From Acidimicrobiales bacterium (GTDB taxonomy: Bacteria; Actinomycetota; Acidimicrobiia; Acidimicrobiales; JABEUL01), in NCBI GenBank assembly GCA_027371755.1, contig DAHXLF010000004.1:1-44001 (forward strand): a DNA stretch of 44,001 nt, in the 5' to 3' direction. Positions 19,666 through 28,264 of the stretch are shown in pieces. Numbering within the stretch: position 1 is the first letter of the stretch; every line of letters starts with the position of its first letter. The notes under the pieces are model-generated. The model ran no database searches. It was not told where the DNA came from and saw nothing but the letters and a program-made list of their open reading frames with translations. A program made the position numbers and the translations under genes.

Positions 19666-21636
19666 TTGCATTACATGGTTAACAGAACCGAAAACCAATC
19701 TACATTTTCAATTGATGATCAGAATCGCTTACCTCAGTTAGACGGTTTGCGCGGCGTTTTTGTTGCATTGGTAGTTGTATTCCACGCCGGTATTTCATGG
19801 GCGGGCGGGTTTTATTCGGCTGTTGATGGATTTTTCGTGTTATCTGGATTCTTAATTACGTCTTTGCTTGTCAAAGATATTTCACAATTCGGTAGGGTAA
19901 AGTTCGAAACTTTTTGGATTAAACGAGCAAGGCGGCTTTTACCGGCATTGTTTATGTTGGTTTTGGTGGTAGCAATAGGAGAGGCTTTGTTTGGTGATCC
20001 CGCTTTGTTGCCCACCGTTAGAGGTGATTGTCTGGCGGCGCTATTTTACGTTTCAAATTGGTATTATATATCAACCCACGTTGGATATTTTGGACTTAGT
20101 GTCGTTAAATCTCCGCTTCAGCATACATGGACCCTTGCTATCGAAGAACAGTTTTACATATTTTGGCCGATTCTTATAGCCATACTTTATAAAGCGTTAA
20201 AGAAATTTCACTTGATGGCGATCATTACGTTGATTTTTTCATTGATTAGCGCCGTTTTGATGGTTGTGGTATACAACAATGGATCTGATTTAAACGGTGC
20301 GTATTATGGAACCGAAACTCGAGCTGAGGCTTTATTTTTAGGTTGTACACTGGGGTTAATTTCAGTTAACATAGGTCGACTCCCTGAGTGGTTTATGCGG
20401 TTTATTCGAATGACTGGACCAGCAGCTGCTTTTGGCGCACTGATAATTAGTGTATTCGCTGGTGGTCCGGCTAAATGGATGTTCTTCGGAGGGTTTTACT
20501 TGTTTGATGTGTGCATTGCAATTACTTTGGCATACGTCATATTTTTTCCTCATACGGTGTTTGCAAACCTATTTTCGGTAAAACCGCTGACTTTTTTGGG
20601 TATGATCTCATATGGTTTATACCTATGGCAGTATCCAGTAGTCCAAGTCGTAAATCAAGCCAGAACAGGATTCTCTGGTTGGTTTTTGTTCGCGATTCAA
20701 ACCATAATTGCAGTATTGCTTGCAATCAGTTCTTACTATTTGCTTGAGAAACCTGTTCGTATAGGGTCTTTCTTCAAGAAAGCGAAATCATTAATCGTCG
20801 CTGGTCCTTTTATGGCGGCAGTTGTTGTGATCGCAGTTATCATAGGGACATTGACACCTGCGGCTAAAAGTTTTGCTATTGCCTCAAATAATATAAAAGT
20901 TCAAGCGATTTTATTGAAATCCCATCCTATCCGGGCTCTGTTAGTGGGTGATTCATTGGCAGTAACGGCCGGTTTCGGGTTGGCCACAGTTGACAAGCAG
21001 TATGGCGTACAACTTTATGACCAAGGATTGGTCGGATGTGGAACTCTAATTCACGGATTAATCAGGGCAGACGTTAATATGCCTGCCGATAATCAAGTAG
21101 GGATCGGGGCAAACTGTTCTCTTTGGCCACAAACTTACGCCAATGATGTTAAAAAGTTTAATCCGGATGTTGCTATTTTGATGGCTGGAAGGTGGGAAGT
21201 CTATGATCGCAATTGGGGAAATGGATGGGAATATGCGGGTGAACCCTATTTTGACAATCGTTTAGCCACTTCCCTTGAAAAAGCTGTTGCCGTATTGGGC
21301 GTCAATAAAATTCCGGTGATTATTTGTACTACCCCATATTTTAATACGCTGAATCCGGTGACTGGAGCGTTGGAGGATTCGTCAAATCCTTCCAGGGTAA
21401 ACGCCTATAATGCAGTTGTAAATTCGGTGGCTGCAAAATATCCTGGGCATGTGTTCGTTTATAATTTAAATAAAATAATTGATCCAGCAGGGCACTACAG
21501 TGAATATATCGACGGCACTGAAATAAGATGGACTGACGGAATTCATATTACCGAACCTCAGGGCGGCGAATTTATCGCACAAACACTTCTGCCGTTGGCT
21601 GTTAATGTGGGCTTGAAATATAGGCAAAGTAAGTAG
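19666..21636 (+). CDS. OafA-like acyltransferase 3 with C-terminal SGNH domain (catalytic motifs intact)
   Basis: GLRGVFVALVVVFHAG (R-X10-H), TWTLAIEEQFYIFWP, GDSLA, DGIH. Confidence 0.92.
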   Translation: MHYMVNRTENQSTFSIDDQNRLPQLDGLRGVFVALVVVFHAGISWAGGFYSAVDGFFVLSGFLITSLLVKDISQFGRVKFETFWIKRARRLLPALFMLVLVVAIGEALFGDPALLPTVRGDCLAALFYVSNWYYISTHVGYFGLSVVKSPLQHTWTLAIEEQFYIFWPILIAILYKALKKFHLMAIITLIFSLISAVLMVVVYNNGSDLNGAYYGTETRAEALFLGCTLGLISVNIGRLPEWFMRFIRMTGPAAAFGALIISVFAGGPAKWMFFGGFYLFDVCIAITLAYVIFFPHTVFANLFSVKPLTFLGMISYGLYLWQYPVVQVVNQARTGFSGWFLFAIQTIIAVLLAISSYYLLEKPVRIGSFFKKAKSLIVAGPFMAAVVVIAVIIGTLTPAAKSFAIASNNIKVQAILLKSHPIRALLVGDSLAVTAGFGLATVDKQYGVQLYDQGLVGCGTLIHGLIRADVNMPADNQVGIGANCSLWPQTYANDVKKFNPDVAILMAGRWEVYDRNWGNGWEYAGEPYFDNRLATSLEKAVAVLGVNKIPVIICTTPYFNTLNPVTGALEDSSNPSRVNAYNAVVNSVAAKYPGHVFVYNLNKIIDPAGHYSEYIDGTEIRWTDGIHITEPQGGEFIAQTLLPLAVNVGLKYRQSK

Positions 21637-21876
21637 TTTTAGAATTCTGGGGGTAATCGTTTGATATCGTTTAGATTTAACGCTAATTCGTAAAACAATG
21701 GACTAATGAAAATAGCTATATCAGCTCAAAAACTGCATATTCGCTTTTCGAATAACGTTACTGGCCAACTGTGGAAATACATCGAAATATTATAGGCAAC
21801 CTTAAGCGTTTGTTCACCGATTTAAATGCCTTTGAATTAGAATTAATAGACACTGTAAATATCTGATTGATCCGGC

Positions 21877-23952
21877 ATGCCAAATAAATTAAAAATATTT
21901 AAAGATCTGTTTTTACCTGACGAAAATACTGATTCTGACGTCAATAAGAGATCTCGCATAAATAGGCGAAAACAGAACATTATCTCAAGAAACCCTGCTT
22001 TGGATGGACTTAGGGGTATATTTGTGATTTTGGTTGCAATCTATGATACGGGGTTAGTCGGATTTAGCGGTTTTTTTATTTGGGTTGATGCATTTTTTGT
22101 TTTTTCCGGATATTTAATTACCGCAAAATTAATTAAAGAAATTAACGCTACTGGTCGGATAAAACTTTTAAAGTTTTGGATTCGACGTGTTCGGCGTGTG
22201 TTTCCAGCTCTGATAACTGTCATTATTGTGTATGCCGTCGCAGAGACCATATTTGGCGCAGGAAGTATTATCTCGTCAGTTAGAGGAGATTGTATTGCAG
22301 CACTCCTAGGGGTGGTTAATTGGTACTTAATTTTTACACGATTTGGTTTGGAGGTACACGCACAGCATTTTGGATTAGTAAACGGTCAAATGGTATTGAA
22401 AGGCTTTACCTTTTATAAGGCTACTGATGGCAACAACGGTTTGCTAAACATTTGGATTTTATCTATATTGGAGCAGTTCTATCTCCTTTGGCCATTAATA
22501 GTGATTGGATTGTACAAATGGCTTAAAACCTATAGATTGCTATTTCGTATGACTTTATTCTTAGCAGTATTGTCGGCGGCAAGGATGTTTGCAGCTTACA
22601 ATCACGGTGCGAATTTTAATGGGGCATATTATTCTACTGACAGCCGCTCAGAAGCACTCATGATTGGAGCTGCGCTGGCCTTCTTAATGGCTATGCACGG
22701 TGAAGTTAAAGAATGGGTCAGATCAGCGCTTGATACTATTGCCCCCTTTGTATTTATAGCTTTACTGGTGATGACAGCGTATGCAATTAAATTTTCAAAT
22801 TGGGTATTTGCAGGAGGATTTCTTGTCTTTGATGTGTTTGTGGCTGTTTTAATAGCATTTGTAGTTCTTTGCCCTAAAAGCGAATTGATGAGTATCGTTA
22901 AAAACCGAGTATTTATATTGCTGGGTAATCTTTCTTTGGGATTATTTTTATGGCAATATCCGATAAGGGTAGCTTTAACTTACCATGATACGGGTCTAAA
23001 TACCGTACCGCTTTATATCCTACAAGAAGTTGTGACCTTTATTTTGGCTTGCATGTCACTTGTTTTTATCGAACGTCCTTTCATTGCAGGAGTCTATTTT
23101 AGAAAAATAAAAAAGCAGGTGGTCATAGCTCTTGCCGGAGCTATGATAGTGCTTGTCGTAATCTTTGTGGTTATGACTCTGGTCACCTCTTACACGACTT
23201 TAAAATCTCGTAATAACGAATTGGTGCGGTCGCTAACTGCCAAGGATCCAATCCGTGTTCTTGTCGTGGGTGATTCTATGGCTTATAGCCTTTCCGTCGG
23301 CCTTCAGCATGACGAGTCTCTATATGGAACAACCGTAGATAATGTCGGTTTGCCCAACTGTTCAAACGTCGGGATAAATTCGGTAAATTTAAGCCAGTCA
23401 CAGCTCAAAATATCAAATCAATGTTCGGATTGGAATACAATTTTCAAGAATGCGATCACAAATTTTAGCCCCGACGTCGTGATAGTTGTTGTAGGTGGAG
23501 CATCCGTGTTTCAATCAAATTGGAATACGGGATGGAATCGGCTGGGCAACGCCGCATATGACGTAAGTTTAGGCAATTCGTTAACTGGGCTAGGCGATAT
23601 TTTTAAGTCTGCGGGACTACCAGTTATATATTGTACGGTGCCATATTTTGCAGGTTCACTTTCACGGATTGCTAGTCAAAGCAAGGTTAATTCATTTAAC
23701 TCCATTATTAGAACGATAGTTCAAAATAACTCACACTGGTTTTATCTGTTTGATTTAAATAAGACCGTTGACCCGAATCAAAAATTTTCATCTGTCATAC
23801 AGGGAACATCGGTTCGATCTTCAAACGGAGCGTCATTTGCCGAACCTCAAGGCGGGCAATATGTCGCGCCTTACCTATTCTCAATGGCTATACAAATCGG
23901 GTTAAATTACCGACTGGCTCCCAGTATTCCGCGAATTGTAATAAATAAATAG
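21877..23952 (+). CDS. OafA-like acyltransferase 3/SGNH paralog with degenerate active sites
   Basis: 691 aa, clear paralog of the upstream gene (FNGAYYSTDSRSEALMIG, EPQGGQYVAP) but R-X10-D instead of R-X10-H and NGAS instead of DGIH. Confidence 0.88.
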   Translation: MPNKLKIFKDLFLPDENTDSDVNKRSRINRRKQNIISRNPALDGLRGIFVILVAIYDTGLVGFSGFFIWVDAFFVFSGYLITAKLIKEINATGRIKLLKFWIRRVRRVFPALITVIIVYAVAETIFGAGSIISSVRGDCIAALLGVVNWYLIFTRFGLEVHAQHFGLVNGQMVLKGFTFYKATDGNNGLLNIWILSILEQFYLLWPLIVIGLYKWLKTYRLLFRMTLFLAVLSAARMFAAYNHGANFNGAYYSTDSRSEALMIGAALAFLMAMHGEVKEWVRSALDTIAPFVFIALLVMTAYAIKFSNWVFAGGFLVFDVFVAVLIAFVVLCPKSELMSIVKNRVFILLGNLSLGLFLWQYPIRVALTYHDTGLNTVPLYILQEVVTFILACMSLVFIERPFIAGVYFRKIKKQVVIALAGAMIVLVVIFVVMTLVTSYTTLKSRNNELVRSLTAKDPIRVLVVGDSMAYSLSVGLQHDESLYGTTVDNVGLPNCSNVGINSVNLSQSQLKISNQCSDWNTIFKNAITNFSPDVVIVVVGGASVFQSNWNTGWNRLGNAAYDVSLGNSLTGLGDIFKSAGLPVIYCTVPYFAGSLSRIASQSKVNSFNSIIRTIVQNNSHWFYLFDLNKTVDPNQKFSSVIQGTSVRSSNGASFAEPQGGQYVAPYLFSMAIQIGLNYRLAPSIPRIVINK

Positions 23953-24010
23953 CCGGTTTTGGCCTATAGAGTATAACGGTGGTTATATAAGTAAATCTGT
24001 CAACTTTATA

Positions 24011-24388
24011 TTAACCTTCGTAATTGACACTTTGACACTGTGCGCTTAAGGCATTAATCAAATATTTTTCTGGAACGCGTGCCGATTCAGAAACCGTTGT
24101 GGCTAATGCCTGCCATCTGGTGTCGTTGCCCGCTGCATTTGCCGCTAAAGGAACTGCGTCTCTTAAATCGATGTATGCTTGCTTTAAGAGACGTTGTTTT
24201 GCACTTGAGTTGATGTCTTTTGTACCTAGTTCGTAGTCTTTAATGCTTTGATTGACGTAGGTACATGCTTGTTTGGCCATTGAGCGGGCTTCATTTGAAG
24301 AGCATGATGAAAGTATAATAACCGTAAGACATAAAACAACAACTATTAAAAGTGATGTTTTCCCTCTGACGGCAGATAATTGTTTTAT
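24011..24388 (-). CDS. Small lipoprotein; ORF track start (24280) is internal, signal peptide lies upstream with a non-canonical start
   Basis: In-frame extension reads (ATA)KQLSAVRGKTSLLIVVVLCLTVIILSSCSSNEARS-MAKQ; lipobox ILSSC; RBS-like AGAGG upstream; in-frame TAG just upstream. Confidence 0.6.
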   Translation of the reverse strand: MKQLSAVRGKTSLLIVVVLCLTVIILSSCSSNEARSMAKQACTYVNQSIKDYELGTKDINSSAKQRLLKQAYIDLRDAVPLAANAAGNDTRWQALATTVSESARVPEKYLINALSAQCQSVNYEG

Positions 24389-24450
24389 AATTAACCTCTA
24401 TTTAAATTTACTATTTCCTGGGATCCAATTGGTGTTTAGTCTTAGAAAAG

Positions 24451-25005
24451 TTAAAGCCATTCGGGAAGTTGTTCCAATAAATATTGGCTAACTTCCAAAG
24501 CCTTGTCAAAAATCTCGCACATAAGCTCTTCGCCGGCTAATATTTTTGTAAGTTTTACTTCAATTCTTGCGACAATTGTAAGTCTACGCTCAGATCCATC
24601 CGTAGGTGAGCTAAAAGAATCGATTGCGCTTACTTCAATAGGAAGCTCAATTCCGCCGATTCCTGCCAACTTTACCGCAAGCTGTAATAAATCCGGTGGA
24701 TTTTGAAGCGCCGGAATGGACCATGTAAAATTTAGAGGAAATGCATGCTCGCTAAAAGGATCGTCATCGTCGTCAAGTTCTATAATAAAGTCTTCGAAGT
24801 TAAGCAGTGTCCTAGGATCAACTTCAAGTGATAGGTGAAGATCCAACGGACCGCCGCATCCTTCCTCAGGATGTAGGTCGACTTCCCATGATTGTGACAG
24901 GGAGTAGGTCTCTACAAAGTGCCGCTCATCGTGCACATGAAATCCATGATCTACCGAGTGATCCTTCAGTTCGGTGATGTAACCCGCTACGTCGATGACA
25001 GCCAT
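24451..25005 (-). CDS. Conserved-looking hypothetical protein, acidic
   Basis: 184-aa ORF, no recognised domain; compact beta-rich sequence. Confidence 0.65.
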   Translation of the reverse strand: MAVIDVAGYITELKDHSVDHGFHVHDERHFVETYSLSQSWEVDLHPEEGCGGPLDLHLSLEVDPRTLLNFEDFIIELDDDDDPFSEHAFPLNFTWSIPALQNPPDLLQLAVKLAGIGGIELPIEVSAIDSFSSPTDGSERRLTIVARIEVKLTKILAGEELMCEIFDKALEVSQYLLEQLPEWL

Positions 25006-25368
25006 ATATTTTCCTTACCAATTGTTACCGTGAATTTAAGTTATATTCAAGTATATTAATTATCTGCTTCTATCTTAAAGCATCAAAGGTTTGAGTCTTT
25101 CCGTAAGTTTGTAAGAAGTCTTTAAGAATTCATTCTTTTTATCACTTCGGGGGCAATCTATTAATTTATGATGAGATCAAGGCAATTCTGGTGCTTGAAA
25201 GATTGAAGCAACATCAATCGAGGCATTAGCAAACAAAAGGAAACTGCCTAAAATTTGCAGTGAATAAAAAATTTAGACGTTCTTAATGTCGTCTTGTAAA
25301 GGGTTGGGCGATCCGATAGTGATATTGTTAAAAAAACGACAACCGTTTTTCATTAAAGTATAGGGTAT

Positions 25369-26688
25369 ATGAATTATTCGTCCTCTGAGCTTCTAGAATG
25401 CTGCCGCAGGGTTTCACGTAAAATTAATGAAAACATATCATCTCTGGAAGATTTAAAACGAATCGGTACCAGACAGGGGCAATATTTTTTGGATATAATT
25501 GCCGATAATGTCGGTCTTGAGATATTTGACGAATATAACATCGGGGTTTTGAGTGAGGAATCTGGGGTTACAAAAAGTGATTCGGATTATGTCGCCATTT
25601 TAGATCCCGTCGATGGTTCTACGAACGCATCAAACAAGATACCGTTGTTTTGCACGAGTATTTTGATTTTATTTAAAAACATACCAGTATTTGGTTTTAT
25701 CGCAGGACACAGATTCGATTTTGAGCTCCACGGATCAAAAGATTTGGGAGTTTATTTAAACGGAGATAAGGTAGATGATCTACCGCAAAATCAGCTCAGT
25801 GAAACGGTGGTGAGTTTTTCAGGTTATCCCATGGAGTGGGGGGGGTGGAAGCAGAGCAGATCACTTGGATCTGCGGCTTTAGAAATTGCATTCGTGGCTA
25901 CGGGGTCGTTGGGGGCATACTTTGACGCCAGTTTGGATGGATTGGCAATATGGGATTACGGAGCCGGAATATTTATTGCAGGTTTGCTTGGTTGCAGCGT
26001 GAAGGAACTCATGGGAAGGGATTTAAACGTCTATGACTTTAATTGCAGGCGACATCCAATAGTCGGTACCGATTCGGAGATAACAGACGACCTTATAAAT
26101 CGCCTGCAAAAGACACGCGCTGTCCAGCGAGACGCTGAAATTTTAAGATTGCTTAAGACACGTATTAAAGTAACACAAAACGATACCGAACTCAAAACCG
26201 CATGGAAGATTTGTGACGCCATTGAAAGCGGGGAGCAGATATTTTCCGCCGAAGATTCTAATTTACACCTAACCGGTTCGGCGATCATCGTATCTGACAA
26301 GGGAATACTTCTACACGAACACTTAAAACTTAAAAAATGGGTTCAACCGGGCGGTCATTTAGATTTTTTGGAGACTCCTTATGATGCAGCTAAGCGTGAG
26401 GCCCTTGAAGAGACGGGTTTAGAGATGATTGACTTGACTCCGGATCCAATATTGCTTAATGTGGCTGAAGTTGCCGGTCCCGACGGACATTGCCATCTTG
26501 ATATGAGATTTTTATTTTCAACTGCAGGAGGTCAACCTTCTCCAGCGATAGGTGAAAGTCAAAAAGTGGAGTGGTTTTCTTATGACAAAGCACTTACTAC
26601 TATTGACAATTCAAACAAGGATGCTTTGATCGCAGCAAAACACTATTTGGAGGCTAACTTGCAAAATATTATGTTGAAGGCATTATGA
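25369..26688 (+). CDS. Inositol monophosphatase-like domain fused to Nudix hydrolase domain
   Basis: IMPase motifs EESG, DPVDGSTNA, WDYGAG; Nudix box GHLDFLETPYDAAKREALEETGL matches GX5EX7REUXEEXGU. Confidence 0.9.
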   Translation: MNYSSSELLECCRRVSRKINENISSLEDLKRIGTRQGQYFLDIIADNVGLEIFDEYNIGVLSEESGVTKSDSDYVAILDPVDGSTNASNKIPLFCTSILILFKNIPVFGFIAGHRFDFELHGSKDLGVYLNGDKVDDLPQNQLSETVVSFSGYPMEWGGWKQSRSLGSAALEIAFVATGSLGAYFDASLDGLAIWDYGAGIFIAGLLGCSVKELMGRDLNVYDFNCRRHPIVGTDSEITDDLINRLQKTRAVQRDAEILRLLKTRIKVTQNDTELKTAWKICDAIESGEQIFSAEDSNLHLTGSAIIVSDKGILLHEHLKLKKWVQPGGHLDFLETPYDAAKREALEETGLEMIDLTPDPILLNVAEVAGPDGHCHLDMRFLFSTAGGQPSPAIGESQKVEWFSYDKALTTIDNSNKDALIAAKHYLEANLQNIMLKAL

Positions 26689-27401
26689 TGGAATTAAATT
26701 TTGACAATCTATTGGAACTGCAGTCTATAGATTTAGAGCGTGATGCTATAAGACATGAGATGCATGAAATCAGCAATAGTGCGGATGTAAAGGAACTGGA
26801 GTCAAAGTTAAATCGAATCAATGTCGATATCCAAGAGTTAAAATCAAACCATGACTTGTTGGCACTCAAAATTGAACAGATTGAAATCAGTTCGGTGAAA
26901 ATAAAATCAAAGATTGATGAGCTAAACGACAGGCTTTATAAGCAAGAAGGACTCGGGTCTAAAGATTTACAGGTAATGGCCAAAGAGATTGAGCACCAGA
27001 AAGTTTTGTTGGGTGATCTGGAAGACGAGGAATTGAACTTGTTGGATCAATTCGAAGTGTTACAGAAGATACTTTCCGATAACGAAGACAACAAACGAGT
27101 TATTTTGGACCAATTGAATAGTATAAAACATAACCTATCTGAACAGTCGGAGAAACTAACATCGAGCCTGGATGAACTTAATCGAAAGTACGATTTAATA
27201 GAACAAAATATCGACCACGACATTTTAGAAACTTATCTAAAGCTTCGCGGCAGTGGCAAACAGGTTGCAGTCGGCAAACTGATTACCAATAAATGTACCG
27301 GTTGCAGTGTTGATATTGCACAAGCCGAAGTAAATAGGATAAAAGCTGCCAAAGACCAATTAAACTTTTGCGAACAGTGCGGTTGTATATTGGCATTTTA
27401 A
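26685..27401 (+). CDS. Coiled-coil protein with C-terminal C4-type zinc ribbon
   Basis: Heptad-rich N-terminal 3/4, C-terminal CTGC...CEQCG. Confidence 0.85.
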   Translation: MMELNFDNLLELQSIDLERDAIRHEMHEISNSADVKELESKLNRINVDIQELKSNHDLLALKIEQIEISSVKIKSKIDELNDRLYKQEGLGSKDLQVMAKEIEHQKVLLGDLEDEELNLLDQFEVLQKILSDNEDNKRVILDQLNSIKHNLSEQSEKLTSSLDELNRKYDLIEQNIDHDILETYLKLRGSGKQVAVGKLITNKCTGCSVDIAQAEVNRIKAAKDQLNFCEQCGCILAF

Positions 27402-27422
27402 TATTGACAGCTTATTAAAAGA

Positions 27423-27760
27423 GACGAGTTGGCCTGTAGGCGGGGTTCTGTCGGGTAGTATTACCCGGGTGATTATCCATCTAAGCGGTCTACCAGAAGT
27501 TAAAGACAGGACATCAAACTTCTATATGACCTTGCTCCAAGTGGGGTTTACCCAGCCGACGAAGTCACCTCCGCCGCTGGTGCGCTCTTACCGCACCTTT
27601 TCACATTCACCTGTGAAGTAATTGTGTTACTTCCATCGGCTACCTATTCTCTGTGGCACTTTCCTTCAAGTCGCCTTGACTGGCCGTTAACCAGCACCTT
27701 AGTCCTGCGGAGCCCCGACCTTCCTCAGCTGAAAAGCCGCAATCACCCGGCCAACTCGTC
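27423..27760 (-). ncRNA. rnpB: RNase P RNA (bacterial type A)
   Basis: Minus strand: GACGAGTTGGCCGGGTGATT...GAGGAAGGTCGGGGCTCC...GTGCCACAGAGA...GGTGCGGTAAGAGCGCACC...GTAAACCCC...AGATGGATAATCACC...ACAGAACCCCGCCTACAGGCCAACTCGTC; ends pair with each other. Confidence 0.95.
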
Positions 27761-27853
27761 TATTATTACTTTAGTTCATTAAAGCTGACACACTTACCTG
27801 ACATACTGGATAACAGATATAAAAATTGAAAAGCAGAAAAGGTAATAGCTTAC

Positions 27854-28216
27854 ATGGAAAGAGAATTGTTTATAAAGATGGTAGCTGCTCTTAAGGAAAG
27901 TAAAGAATTAGATAATGTTTATATTCCTTCGGTTGTGATATTGTCGGATGGCGATAAAAAGGATCGATATGTCAAAAGATTTAAAAAATATGCAATAATC
28001 TATATGAAAATCGATTTAAAATCCGAAGTTAAGATCATAAATGAATTGGTTTTGGGTATTCTTGCAACAAATAGGTTCAACCCTCAAAGTCGAATAAATA
28101 TCCAGATAGCATTGCTTAAAAGTTGTTCTATAATTTTAAATGAACTTAGGTTTGGGCAGGGCTTAACTAATGCTAATTTTGGATTAAGACAAGCCAAGAC
28201 CCATGATGCGGCCTAA
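27854..28216 (+). CDS. Hypothetical protein
   Basis: 120-aa ORF between rnpB and xseA; no recognised domain. Confidence 0.5.
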   Translation: MERELFIKMVAALKESKELDNVYIPSVVILSDGDKKDRYVKRFKKYAIIYMKIDLKSEVKIINELVLGILATNRFNPQSRINIQIALLKSCSIILNELRFGQGLTNANFGLRQAKTHDAA

Positions 28217-28264
28217 AAATTGAGAAGCTAGATTAATTAGATATTTTGTAATGGAACTACGTAA

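Noticed and set aside
24273-24491. 72-aa plus-strand ORF opposite the small lipoprotein
   Set aside because: Antisense to a reading frame with a convincing lipoprotein signal; no RBS or domain.
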